This document shows, piece by piece, positions 11,338-23,349 of a stretch of DNA of 64,000 nucleotides. The notes beneath the pieces were generated by a model. It worked only from the letters and a program-made list of their open reading frames with translations. It had not been told where the DNA came from and made no database searches. The translations under genes and the position numbers were made by a program. The DNA is from Zygnema cylindricum (taxonomy: Eukaryota; Streptophyta; Zygnematophyceae; Zygnematales; Zygnemataceae): NCBI GenBank assembly GCA_037447655.1, contig JBBHKE010000354.1:265569-329568 (forward strand). Direction: 5' to 3'. Position 1 is the first letter of the stretch, and each line of letters starts with the position of its first letter.

Positions 11338-11848
11338 CAGTACACCGCGAATCGTAATTAGAGTAAAGAAAAAATGAGAGTAGAAAAAGAGAAAAAATTA
11401 ATTATAGTTATGAACTTTAGTTTGTGTGATAGAACTTTTTCAAAAAGGAATTTACTCTAATTTATTTAAGTATTCTAATTTGACGCGCTGAATATCTCTC
11501 CTGTAAATTAGGTTTTCGTACAAAATCTGACAAAACGTACAGTTTATCGTCACTATGACGTTTGCACTACGAGGTTTGTTAAAACGCAGTTACATGATAA
11601 CGGCCTGTATTAAATCATTATTTGTACTTTTTTACTTAATAAAGTACAATTTTGCACCGTCAGACACCGACCGTACGCCACACTATTTAAAACAGAACTG
11701 TATTAGAGTTATCAACGCTCATTCAAAAAGTACTTTAAATAGTATAATGAAAAATTTAGAATCATTTACTCTATTTAACGTGATAGAGTCGAAATTTAGG
11801 GCGACCGAATTAGCGTTATTTACTCTAATTACGATTCGCGGTGTACTG
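11338..11848. mobile_element. Complete TIR element, family A1 (511 bp)
   Basis: The two ends are perfect inverted repeats of about 30 bp, beginning CAGTACACCGCGAATCGT, and are flanked by TA on each side (11336-11337 and 11849-11850). The TA target and CAGT end suggest a Tc1/mariner-type MITE. The interior contains blocks also found in A2 elements (GTACAAAATCTGAC, TAGTGTGGCGTACGG in complement). No transposase. Confidence 0.85.
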
Positions 11849-11850
11849 TA

Positions 11851-13650
11851 ATAGCGATTCACGGGAGATTCACGGTGTTCAAAATATATCATGAATCGTT
11901 TTGTCAATAGAATATTAGTGCAAAGAAACAAACAATGTGTTATTAATTCTGTTTCAGATTTAAGGGCCTAATGCCAACAAAAGTACAAAACATTAACGCT
12001 ACAGTACAATAATTTACAAATTCAATACTAACTTGCGTGCACATTTTCATAGTGTAGCCGCTATAGCCCGTGTTCACATAGCTGGCGTTTGAAATTTTGA
12101 ATGTGAGAACAAATTCGCGGGATTTTCTCCCGTCTTTATAACTAGGAATCAAATCTAAGTGCGCTTTCCCATGTCAACGGCAATCACTTTCTCGTATCCT
12201 AATTGGCATTAGTTAAATCGTACATTATATTACCGTAAAGGGGGGAAATATTATTCATCTTTTTTCTGTCTGTCAGGTTCGAAGGCGGTAATTAGGGGCG
12301 TCGATGTTAGTGTCATTAATACTAAAGGGATTTACGGTGTAGTGTCATATTACACTATTAAACAAGCTCGTGGCATTAATAACATCGTTGAGGGAATTTT
12401 TAAGCAACAATTTTTGTGCATTCTTTTGTGATTCTTGAAAAGCAACTAGAGATATTCAATAATCATCAAAATGGACATTTTTTCATCCAATTTTCACATC
12501 TAAAACGAATATACGTTCTGTTATTTTCCCCTCTTTTTTTTCTGATTTCATATCACATTGTGTAGTTTTTTACTTTTTCATCCAATTTCTGTATCTAAAC
12601 GAATATTCGATCATCTGCTAATATGAAGAGGTCATGGTGAGTTCTCAATTTTTTTCACCAAAATTAGTTTTATCTGCACGGCAACCGCACCTATGAAGAT
12701 CTCGTAATTCTTCCCATCCATGGGATATCATGCACATAAAATGTTCAGTGCGGAATCACAAATTATTGTACCCTTAGGTGTTAAATATCTCGTACGTTAT
12801 CGCACAAATCGACAGTTGTTACTGGCGGTTGTCAGGGTGTCTGTTTTCGCTCGGTACGGTGGTTTGGTATGGATCAGAGAGCACAGGTAAATCAATTCTA
12901 AGATATTTTGCCTCCCTTTTAGGATTATTTAAATGAGTTTACACTGTAACAACATTTTCCATTTCTTTTCTTCATTATAAATCGATCTAACCCATTCAAA
13001 CCTAATAGACAATGTGAATCGATGATTTGGTCAATGTTTTCCGACCCGGCTTCAACGAAACTGGGATAAGCAAGTAATTGATTACAAGAGCAAAAATCTA
13101 CTGAAAACATGGCTTAAGATAAAAATAGAAATAACAGCTACAAATTTGTGAGAGAAACCAGTCTAAACCACGGTTCCCCATTTTGACTTGTTCACTACGT
13201 TTTTCTAAAAAAAATGACTTTTGAAAAAATTTAGCCAACGAAGTATATTTGGTTGGGCTTTTGCTTACAAGCGAGGAAAAGTGTTGTGTCCATATCATGG
13301 GTTAAAAAAATTGGGGTTTGAAAGGCTCTTACTTCTTAGCCATTGTGGTTTTAGCCATAGTAATGAACATTCTTGACATTATTTGACCGTATGTTTTGTG
13401 GTGATAGCACAAAAGGTCACGCAGTGTGTTTTCACTTTAATGTCTTGTAGTATTACCATATTACATGTTCGTATGTTTTGTTTGATTCGAACGTAAACAT
13501 GCCATACGTTCGCCTTATATTTTAAAATTTCATGTTCATATGTTACGCTTCAAGTTTTATGCTCATATGTCTTGACACTAACGACATCGATTGAACCACA
13601 TGATTTTATTCGGAAAACATGCAATGATACAGTATATCGAAGTCTATTAC
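11851..13650. other. AT-rich intergenic sequence downstream of the COBRA-like gene
   Basis: No frame above 70 codons shows a recognisable domain, and I see no repeat ends. This stretch separates the A1 element from the 3' end of the COBRA-like gene. Confidence 0.4.
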
Positions 13651-13950
13651 ATATGCTTGTAACATAAAGTAAAATAGGATTCTATCATTTTAGAGGCAAC
13701 TGATTAGACCTCTTGTGCACTGGTGTTTTCAGTTGAGATTCCTTTATTCCAATGCCAAGGCAAGTAAAGCTATCGTGGTAACGACCGCGAAGAAATACAT
13801 TATGTTTGTAACAATAGTATAATTAGGATTCTAACATTTGAGAGGCAACTCGTTAAACCTAGATAGTGCTTTGGTATTTTCATTTGCAACTTCGGACTTC
13901 CAACCCCAAGGCAAGTAAAACTATAGTTGTAACAATCGTCAAGAAATACA
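13651..13950. repeat. 150-bp tandem duplication of the COBRA-like gene's 3' end
   Basis: Units 13651-13800 and 13801-13950 align along their length at a spacing of 149-151 bases (GAGGCAAC at 13693 and 13842, GGCAAGTAAA at 13759 and 13910). The inner unit holds the last coding bases and start of the 3' UTR of the COBRA-like gene. The outer unit still encodes a similar hydrophobic run (minus strand, YFFAVVTTIALLALALE then stop). Confidence 0.85.
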
Positions 13951-16900
13951 ACTTGCTTGAATGCACTGTTTGTTCGAAACCCCGACTACCAATTATGGGA
14001 AGATAATCTGGCATTTTGCATGGATTACCATCAACAAATACACCTGTAGGGAACAACAATGGGCTTGGTTGGAAAAGAGTTTCATTCCCAGCGTTGGTGA
14101 TGTTGTACGCCAGGGATCTAACTGGCTTGGTGGTGAATCGAACAGTAAAGTTGACACTTCCTTGGCCAATAAGGTATGTGTTGTAGTAACTGATGCCATT
14201 CACAATGAGATTGTCAACTGCAGAAACAGAATAAAAATAAATAAAACTTTTTACCATTAATAATTAGTCTGCAAAAACTGTTCCTGTGTTTTTTTATTGT
14301 GAATCCAATACTGTGCTATAGTATATTATATCTGCAAGGTAATTCCTTTCACAACAGAATAAGCTGATGCGTTAGGGTTCAGATTATTTTTGGAGGAAAG
14401 AATATGTTCCTCCAATATCCAAACACCTGCCATTTATCTGTTTTATGAAAAATGAACTGCTATTCGTTCTTGCCTTATTATTTTCTAACTTTCTCTTATT
14501 ACCTTCCAATATCAAAAATATTTAGAAGTCTTCAAAGTCTCACGACCTTCATACAAAAGAAATTGATATCCCAATTGTGGTTTCTGGTTAGACATTGCAA
14601 GGTCAATTGTACATTTCACCCAAATCAAAATCACTCTAAATATAACATCGATATAGTAAAAAATGTGGATATCTTCATCAGTGAGCCACGCACCAGCATC
14701 ATCACTAAAAACAAAATTGGCGCCGTATCCCTCCTGAAAATTATCGGAGAAGGTTGGCTGCAATACTAGTATTGCACTCCAGTCAATTACTGTGGTCTTT
14801 AACGTGTTGGATAGAGCCACCTGAAAAATTGACAAATTTAGTTGTTATGGAAATTATTATATTCAAGCGTTGAAATAAGTCCAAAATCCAAGGTCAACGT
14901 TTTTGTTGTACGAATGTGTGACATTTTCACATTTTTTGAAAGACTCTAAAAAGTGAAAGAATTTCTGACTATCTGGCTTAAAAACCACGCATGTCGAGGA
15001 GGTATTCTAATTCTACTTGCTCTTGGTACATGGCAGTGTACTTAGTTTTGTCCAAGTGGGTTTTTAATATGTTAAGAACGAAAAAGAAGCACCTTCACCT
15101 CCTATCCTCTCACCCATTCCTCTCTCTTGCTTTTCGTTTACTGCTTTTATAACACATTACATTAAATCTTATATTCCTGTTATTATGACCTTCACTTCTG
15201 TACGACTCTGTGATCACATCTTTGATTCGATTCCGTGTGTACTTTTGACGATGATTCCATATTGTGCAGTAATGTACACTTACCTCAAGATTCCATCCGC
15301 TAAGATCAGCCTCGGACAAATGCATGTGTACCATTACTCCACAATTACTTGGACAACGCTGCAACGCAGTTAAAGTAGGAACGGAATTTTGTCAAAATTT
15401 TTGAATATAAAAAGAAATTAAAATACATAAAAAAAACAATCTACAGTTCGAGGCAGCTCTCGAGAAAGTCAACTGTGACCCAAGTTTTGATCAATTGCAT
15501 TTCAGTTTGGACGAATTAAGATTCGGTCAATTAAATACATGATGTCAAACTTGGGTCAATTAAATATATTTTGCCAAAATTGGATCAACTTTAATGACTT
15601 ACTAATAACGTATCTGAAAGCCTAAGATTTTCTTCCACTTGTATCTTTTAGACTTCCCTTATTCATGTGAATGGAAAACGTACCCCAATAAGACTTCCTG
15701 GTTCCAAAAGTGTGGAAAGGTTAGCTCCCAGAAGGATGTTTGCTGCAGGTTCTTCTGACGAGGGCGTGCTGGCGTCGCATAGATCACCGGCATCAGATTT
15801 GGCATCAACGGAACAGCCGCATGCGCAACTGTTGCATGGAGACAGAGTGTCGTTGTAATAGGCTGAAAAACCACAACCAAAGAAAGGAGGTGAGAGTAGA
15901 TCAAAAGGATAGAAGAAAGGGTTGATTCTTTCTAAACGCACAAGGTTTTTGTATGCTGGAAACATCACAAACAGAAGTTAGAAAACGGAAAACTCCTTTG
16001 CTAATAGTTCACTTTTAATTCGACTGTTTCTTTTGACTTGTTCATTCAGCATACATGTTTTACAGTCATCATCCTAGGACAATCATATCCTTTCCGTGAA
16101 TCTGGCAAAGAAACACCTCTTCTCCCTTCATTCCACCTCGTTCACGACCGTTCAACGTTGAGACCGACATCATACCATCTAAAGACTGAGCACAAAACTA
16201 GAAAAGAACATCTTTCTTCATCTCGAGATTACATGGAATTATAGAAGCATGAGTTTTTAGTATACCTGATACCGAAACACAGCATGTATAGTTATCAACA
16301 ACGGCGGAAGTTGGAATACATAGCATTGAGTACGATTCTGTTGCATAACAAAGGAACAAAAGCTTAGAAAAAAGTTAGTGAGTCATTTGAAAGCAAGTGC
16401 CACAAATGATTTTTCATGGGGAACTTCTGCTTTTAGTGGATGTTGCAACATGCTTTAATTTCTGCAGCTCAGCAGAATTGTTTCAAATGTTAACCTAAAA
16501 GAGAATGGTTGATTCGATACCAAGAGCAATAGTAATTTGTTTTGATCCATCCGTGAGTGTAAGCTCTGACGGGGTAACAGATTCAGGCTCCTCGCAAGTA
16601 TAGCCGGGAAGATAAAGGGTCATATCCGAGGGAAAAATAAGGTCAGAACTGGTGTTGTAAGCCTCTGCTTTTAGCTGTTTCCATGAGATGACACATAATG
16701 CCCACACCATAACGACATTTTATGCAAAAATTAGCCCCACAGATTTTCCGTCCTACTGAAAGCGAACACTCCAAAATCCGTAACGGAACCCATATCTATC
16801 AATCGAGTACCGTACATTTTACATAGAGCATTATTTGAAATAGAATTACTGCAATGCTCGTCTGTTTTCGGAGACAACCCTGGTAGTTGTTTGAAAAATA

Positions 16901-19334
16901 TATAGATGGAGAAACCAGCCTTATCATACGTAACTGCTTTGAAAATAGTGAAAAATGAAAAACAAAGAGCACTCATTAATGTTTTTAAAGTGCATTTGAC
17001 TCAACATGAAAAATAAATAAAAAAAGGTGCTTACACTTTGGGTTGTCCGTTTCATGCAAATCATTAGTAGACCTTAGTGACTGTCTTGTCTTTACTCACA
17101 AGTATCATGAAGAAGCTCATTGAACTTGGAACAGTCGTACTGATTTCATATGGGCCAAGGGCTCCTCCGAAACTACAAGGACGTAATAGAAAACAAAGAA
17201 ACTAGCGTGAGAATGCAGGAGTGGTTTACCATTTCTCAAAACTAAATGCTCATTTCTGTCCTTCATTTGCCCTTTTTCCTCCATCCTCCTCAGCAAACAA
17301 CTTTATGGAAACTCCTTTTTGAAGGTCTGAAAATGGTATGAAACCGTGATGTACTTCCAAGTTTCAAAACACTCACCCTGTATTGTCGATTACAGCAACA
17401 GCAGGGTCACACCAGAGGGCGTCGGTTACATTATTCTCAAGACATACATCACAGTCGATACAACCTACAGAAAATAACAGAAGAAATATCAAAGACAATC
17501 AAATAACGATTTATTCGTTGTTTATAACTTAATAATGTTGATAAACCGCTGGTAAAACAGTCTACACCACAGTCACTGGATATTTCAAGCAGAAAGAACT
17601 TCCAACTTTCTTTTTTGGGGAAGATTTATAAAATAGCATCCATTGACATGACAACAACGCAGGAAGTACGTAACGATTATGGTTTGTTGACAAAAAAAAA
17701 CATTTTCAACAGCTTGTTACTGTCAGGCGTGAAGTGGAAGGCAATCAATTTGCTATTTTTATTTTGGAAAAACAGTTTCTGAATCCAGTTGAGCAGGGCG
17801 TGAAAACCAAAAGGCAAACAAAGTAGTGAATATGGGAGAAACATGTCTTGTAGTAAGAAATCACCTGAGGATGTAACATTTGTCACGGCATTCACAAAAT
17901 CCGTAATAATCCTGAAAATAACACAGATTGATGGGAAGCGTCATGTTGTAACTTTAATTATTAAACTGCTCTGAAGCACATAGAACATTAGTGCATTGCT
18001 CTGTTCTGACATCAATGAAATTCATTTGAAAAACAGAAAATATAATAGACAGGAATTCCTTACTCTCCCATTTGCCATGTCCAGGAAAGAGTCCACCCGG
18101 GATCATCAGTGATTTCCTGATATGGTTGCTGATTGGTTATTCGAACTAACACCTGCCAGGTAACGTCCAAGGTCAGCAATTTCTATGCTTCTAAAATTTG
18201 AAAAGAAACGTCAAGCACACTTCATCAAGTATCACAGAAAGAAAGTATCAAACACAAAATCACGCCATTTGCATTCATGCGAGATAAACAAACTAATTGG
18301 GTTTCACTGTGGAATAGGGATTTAATAAGGGACAATATCAAAATATACCTGATATTCTGCATCTATAGTGCTTATTACATCCCAATTAACAAGCACTCCA
18401 GGCGGTGCGTCTTCCAAAGTTAATTGGGCTTCAGTTCCTGCCATTTCCAAACAGCACTGAAAAAATTAGAACCTCCTTCTCAATTTGTTCATCATCATCG
18501 TTTTCCTTTTCTAACCAGAAAGCCAGACAAGATCAATTACTTTTGGAGCTTCATTCCACAGGAGTCAAACAAAATTACAACCATACTAATGTAACTGTTA
18601 AGAGCTGTTGGTCATGTTTGAGAGTCCGAAGTAAGATCGATGCTGAAATCTTCGGATTAATATCATACCAGGATGCACTTATCTTTCGTTTTCATCTGTA
18701 GAACATGAAGTCACTTTTTAGTTTTGCTATGCATCCTCAAAAAAGCAGCTTGCACATAAAACTTGATTTCATCATGAAAAAAGTAATCAGACCTGAAATT
18801 TATGTAATTGGTGTTCTGATGGGTGACAATGTGAATTGCTGCAGTAAACGCGACGACAAATTTCACATTCAAGTTCTTCGCAGTTACTTTGTTGAGTACT
18901 ACGTCGATGCCCAAAGAAATAAGCAAAATTTTATCATACCATTGGATAAAGGGAAACAGGATTCAGCTTTTTTATGTGTGTCACCATTTCAATTTCAACA
19001 AAACAAAAGAAAAGAACTGGACGTCTAGCATGTGCAGCTTTAGTTAATTCGTAAAGACCAAAACAAAAGGTTCGCCGACATTGGGTCACAAGTCTTCGAA
19101 CCGGACATTAGGAATAAAATATTCGTGCAAAAAATCAAAATCTACCTCCAACTACCGGCAACCATGGCCATACCTTAATTTGGTAAGATTTACATAGTCA
19201 TATTGACATGTTGAGACCATAAGCTCCTTCAGAGAAGGACAATTGATTAGCTTAGCTTTTGTGTCCTATGTCCACTAATTCCTACCTTTTGAGAAAGCAA
19301 GAAATATGAAACAAATGATCGCTAATCCCCCCAT
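13880..19334 (-). CDS. COBRA-like GPI-anchored cell-wall/surface protein, 13 exons
   Basis: I assembled this gene from 13 GT-AG exons whose phases all agree: 19286-19334, 18349-18437, 18064-18152, 17865-17911, 17377-17464, 17141-17172, 16757-16936, 16521-16667, 16266-16337, 15684-15862, 15284-15358, 14694-14820 and 13880-14217 (1512 nt, 503 residues). Residues 1-20 are a signal peptide. PGWTLSWTW (64-72) matches the N-terminal carbohydrate-binding-like region of COBRA. The family signature CCVS (259-262), YNDT (267-270) and CNSCACGC (274-281) is clear, and FVDGNPCKMPD near the C-terminus matches the conserved end. A hydrophobic tail (about 482-497) fits GPI-anchor addition. Plant COBRA proteins act at the plasma membrane and wall in cellulose deposition; the role here is inferred. 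Exon 6's donor (A|GTACGA) was chosen for phase over a stronger GTGAGT 28 bases later, so it is the least certain junction. The 3' end is duplicated downstream. Confidence 0.88.
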
Positions 19335-20160
19335 TTTCGATATAAATTGCCGAAGTAATGTGCATTTTTTATTGCCAAACCGAAGTCTTCTGTTGGTCTT
19401 GCAAATCGAATTCCATAACTGCTTTTCAGACATCTTTAATTTTCCTTATGCTTAGAAATATGTCTTTGGAAAACGTTTTCTCTAGCAAATTTTGGCAGCT
19501 TGTTAATTTACGCTTCGAGCAATCTCGTATTTATAAATCTTTCTGTTTGAATAACCTTGATGGTCGTCCAAATACTAGAATGCACATGCTACGAGGATTA
19601 TAGCTTTCAATTTATATAAATTTTTGACGGCCTACAAATCTGGGAAGAGAGCTGCTGTCCCTAAAAAACATACCTGTATGTATCAGTCAACAGTTTAAAA
19701 TCCGTGTCCATGTCGAAGCTCCATCCATACTTCAGAAACCTTCGTGCAGAAAGAAAACGACGGTGTACTACTATGAGATGGATGACCGTCTAACTGGCTG
19801 TAGCCGGTCAAATGAGAAAGGGAAAGAGACGGAGAAAGAGAAAGAGAATATTGCCCTAAGCCTACGATTGAGACCTGCCAATATCCTTTCCGACGCAATG
19901 ACGCAATGACGCATATGATATTCCGAGCCAGCTAATAAAAAAATTGTACAGACAGCCGGTGACAGGTGCTGAAGCTATAACTAGAAAGCGCGACCGTTTA
20001 TTCGTGTGTGGACGCTTCAGATCTCGAGCTGGTACCGCAAACACGCAAAACAAGCTGTTTTGCTAGGCCGCTTTGCAAAAATCGATTTCATCGTGATTGT
20101 GGGCACATGTCAGTAAAACAATAGGTTTTTACTACGGCACTGTTTTGTAGCACCATATAC
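19335..20160. other. Upstream region of the COBRA-like gene
   Basis: Probable promoter and 5' UTR side of the COBRA-like gene. Pyrimidine-rich sequence on the minus strand at 19805-19850 (CTCTTTCTCTTTCTCCG) could be leader or an upstream element. No gene or element ends recognised. Confidence 0.35.
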
Positions 20161-20715
20161 TACAGTAAAGTACACCGCCAATCGTTATTAGCGTGTAAGT
20201 TTTTTTAGCGTATAAAAATAATTACTGTGGTGTACGCTATTTAAGAATTTGAAAATTTTGGAAAAAATCATACATTCTAATTGTTTGGTTATGGTAATTT
20301 GGATCTTTGAAAAAAAAAATGTCGGTCGCAAACATGCTTACACTAATATAGGTCCCCGTACAAAATCTGACTAATCGTACACAAATCGTACATTCACACG
20401 ATCGAAACGCGGCTGTCGGACGAATATGTGCGAGCGGGATTTTTTACGACCTGGTTTTTTTTCCTTTTTAGAACGCACATTCTCATGCGTCCGCGGTTAC
20501 TAAAACTAATTTATTGTACTTTTTAACTTAAAAAGGTACATTTATGTACGGTATGACACTGACCGTACACCACTCTATTTAAGAGACAACGTACTGAAAA
20601 TAACCCTAAATAGAATAAAGAAAAAAATAGAATGAACTACACTAATGGAGAATAAAAAAAAAAAATCGGGACGGAATTAGCGTACACAACGCTAATAACG
20701 ATTGGCGGTGTACTG
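20161..20715. mobile_element. TIR element, family A2 (copy 3)
   Basis: Ends GTACACCGCCAATCGTTATT (from 20170) and the complement ending at 20713 are inverted, followed by TG and TA (20716-20717). It matches 1-434 in opposite orientation almost base for base. A neighbouring broken end (TACACCGCAAATCGC, 20724) suggests a further fragment. No coding frame. Confidence 0.8.
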
Positions 20716-21405
20716 TACTACGGTACACCGCAAATCGCTATTACTGAGTGACGATAACATTTGCGTTGTTCACACTTGGAAAAATGGGAAAACGATGTCA
20801 TATGCGTGGTTCACACTTGGAAAAATGGTAAAACGATATCATAAATTTTTGGATCCGTACGCCAAATTTCATAAAATGACAAAAATGCGGCGGTGACGGT
20901 TGGGGCGGTTGGTTTCGACCGTTTTGGAGCGTAGCCGCGGACAAAAGATGCAGTTCTATGCGTCAAAACTCGACAGCTGCGTAAAGCAAACGGCAACTGC
21001 CGCCCGCCATCGGACATCATGTTCGGAATGCACTTTTTCGTTTTTGAAGAATTTTGAAAACGAAGCGCACGGACGTGAACCGTACAAGAATTTATTCCGT
21101 CGCAAACTTATGAACAAACTAGGGGACCAATCACATAAAAGAACACGTAATGTCAAAAAAAAAAAAAAACACCGATGGAAAAAAAACAAATAGGGCATGC
21201 CCAAAGTTCCTTCACGGTTATTTTCGGTCTGTACAAATGCTTGCGTGGCAGTACATTTTGGTTTGGAAGGATTCGTACATATCATGTCCGCAAAGCGTTT
21301 CCTTTTTCATACGGGCAAGTGGCTCGAATCACGACACGCTAGTTGACGTAGGCTAGCGTCACGTGCTAGTTCACGGCGGACAAAAAAAAATTACCGTTTT
21401 CATAC

Positions 21406-21862
21406 CATAGTTCAAAAGTAGGAGTTTTTTGGTAGGCCTTTTGTAGGCCGCCTTTAGCGTAAGTTGTGTTCCGGGCTTTCCATGTGATCTTCTTTGATCG
21501 CTACTTTCATCAGCGACCGTTCGATCGTACGAATCTGACGATAGTCCTATCGTAAGTTGTGTTATGGGCTTTGCATGTGATCTTCTTAGATCGTTACTTT
21601 CATCAACGACCGTGAGATCGTCCTAATCTGACGGTTTGAATAAAAAGTCGCTCAAAACTCACAGAAAAATATTTTTTTGTTCGATTTTTTTTTCAAATTT
21701 AGACATGACGTTTAATTCTCTATCGATCCATGTAAAACTCAACCCTGTTACTCTTTTATTTCATTTTGGGGCCAATACAATATGGGTCTTAAGGCCATAT
21801 TGTATGTCTTGCATACAATAGGCATATTGTATGGGCGTACGGTCACCTACTTTTGAACTATG
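21406..21862. mobile_element. Small TIR element with 8-bp target duplication (hAT-like)
   Basis: Ends CATAGTTCAAAAGTAGG and CCTACTTTTGAACTATG are perfect 17-bp inverted repeats. TTTCATAC flanks both sides (21398-21405, 21863-21870). An 8-bp duplication is typical of hAT; a 9-bp reading with a 16-bp TIR would suggest Mutator. It is 457 bp with no transposase. Inside is a tandem pair of about 93 bp (21456-21634) and a palindromic ATACAATATG block. Confidence 0.78.
21456..21634. repeat. 93-bp direct tandem pair inside the hAT-like element
   Basis: CGTAAGTTGTGTT...GGGCTTT...CATGTGATCTTCTT occurs at about 21457 and again at 21550, with scattered differences. Each unit ends in AATCTGACG. Confidence 0.75.
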
Positions 21863-21900
21863 TTTCATACCATACCGTTTTCCCCTTTTTCAAGTGTGAA

Positions 21901-22498
21901 CCACGCAATAAATTTTGGGATCCGTACGTCAAATTTCAGAAAATGACAAAAAACGCGGCGGTGACGGTTGGGGCGGCTGGTTTCGATGTTTTGGAGCGTA
22001 CCGGAGGACAAAAGATGCAGTTATATGCGTCAAACTCGACAGCTGCGTACAGCAAACGGCAACTGCCGTCCGCCATCGGACATCATGTTCGGAATGCACT
22101 TTTTTGTTTTTGAAGAATTTCGAAAACGAAGCGCACGGACGTGAACCGTACAGGAATTCATTTCGTTGCAAACTTATGAACAAACTAGGGGACCAATCAC
22201 ATAAGAGAACACGTAATGTCAAAAAAAAAAAAAAAACAACGATGGAAAAAAAAAAGGTCATGTCCAAAGTTCCTTCGCGGTATTTTTTGGTCTGTACAAA
22301 CGCTTGCGTGGCAGTACATTCTGGTTTGGAAGGATTCGTACATATCATGTCCGCAAAGCGTTTCCTTTTTCGTACGGGCAAGTGGCTCGTATCACGACAC
22401 GCTAGTTGACGTAGGCTAGCGTCACGTGCCAGTTCACGGCGGACAAAAAAAAAATACCGTTTCCATACCATACCGTTTTCCCCTTTTTCAAGTGTCAA
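21901..22498. mobile_element. TIR element, family T (copy 2)
   Basis: It is directly adjacent to copy 1 and matches it for about 550 bp from GGATCCGTACG onward, ending CCCCTTTTTCAAGTGTCAA. The two copies share the junction terminus, so the pair may be a tandem insertion or a recombination product. Non-coding. Confidence 0.6.
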
Positions 22499-22504
22499 CC
22501 TTGC

Positions 22505-23349
22505 AATTATATCGGAGCCTCTAAATTACGACCCTTCAACCACAAAAATGAGTACAATATATTTATTTTCTACTGCGCTATCACAGGTAGGGCTTAATTA
22601 GTGTCCACTATTCTAATTCAAGAGGTATTTAAATAGTATTGCATAGAAAATGTGTCAGTTTGTACACTGCTCATTATTTCGTACAAAAATACAACAAAAG
22701 TGTAAGGTAACGGTGCCTACACGGGAAAGCGCACTCTCATTTGATTCACGATAACAAAGACTTTTGCACCAACAATCAATAATGATATCTGCAAGTTGTT
22801 ACTACATATGGCCGTACTTCCGTTAATATATATGTAAAGCCTGAAATTTGTAGAGTTATAGAAACATATTTTTAAATCTTTGATTTTTGGTAGTGTTGGG
22901 TATCGAGGACCTTTTGCCGATATTCGATATTTATTGAATTTTAGGTACCCGATAATCGATATATCGCTTCGATATATATCGAAAATAAAAATATCGCGAT
23001 ATATCGCCGATATATCGAGGCACTTAAAAAAAAATAAAAAAATCACAGGTCTCCAAAGTCACGTGCCTTCGGACAAGGTGACCGCAAAATTTTTGCTGAA
23101 AAGAAATACGGTTTTTTCGACCCTCGCCAACCAGTCTCTCACTGGGTGATTTGCTGCTACCCTAACCTACTGCAGGGTGGAACGCTCACCGAATTTCGTG
23201 TGCCACCCGCGGTGTGGACGGTTGAGCACGGCCACCAAGGTGTTCAGGTGTCACTCACCCGAAAGGGTCCGGGCATCCACGAACGACAACGTAATTTTCA
23301 AACCAGGTCCTCAGGTCCTCTTCCCTGTGTGCAGTAAGTTCAAAATCCC
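22505..23349. other. Unassigned sequence with an ATATCGAT palindrome cluster
   Basis: Between 22905 and 23020 the sequence is dense in CGATATATCG-type palindromes (TATCGA, CGATATATCG, ATCGCGATATATCG), preceded by TGTTGGGTATCG. Such clusters occur in some DNA transposon interiors, but I find no ends or protein. The rest of the stretch shows no gene. Confidence 0.4.

Larger units (their letters stand above)
20769..21900. mobile_element. TIR element, family T (copy 1), interrupted
   Basis: It begins TTCACACTTGGAAAAATGGG and ends CCCCTTTTTCAAGTGTGAA, inverted termini. The body 20848-21397 is a direct match to 21905-22460. It is interrupted by the 457-bp element at 21406-21862. The terminal sequence is duplicated at the left end (20769 and 20809). 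Long minus-strand frames inside are not supported as genes because both copies are rich in homopolymers and lack domains. Confidence 0.65.

Noticed and set aside
14547-14694. Longer COBRA exon 12 ending at 14547 (donor GTCGTG)
   Set aside because: Phase also fits, but it inserts about 49 residues not expected in the family; the GTGCGT donor at 14693 gives a direct match to the conserved region.
17093-17113. GTGAGT as the donor of COBRA exon 6
   Set aside because: Better consensus than the chosen GTACGA, but it leaves phase 0, while exon 7 needs phase 1; a 46-nt mini-exon that would repair this implies an intron of about 20 bases.
21929-22498. 189-codon minus-strand frame and the similar one at 20956-21285
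   Set aside because: Both arise from the duplicated TIR repeat, depend on homopolymer runs (poly-F) and have no domain; treated as repeat sequence.
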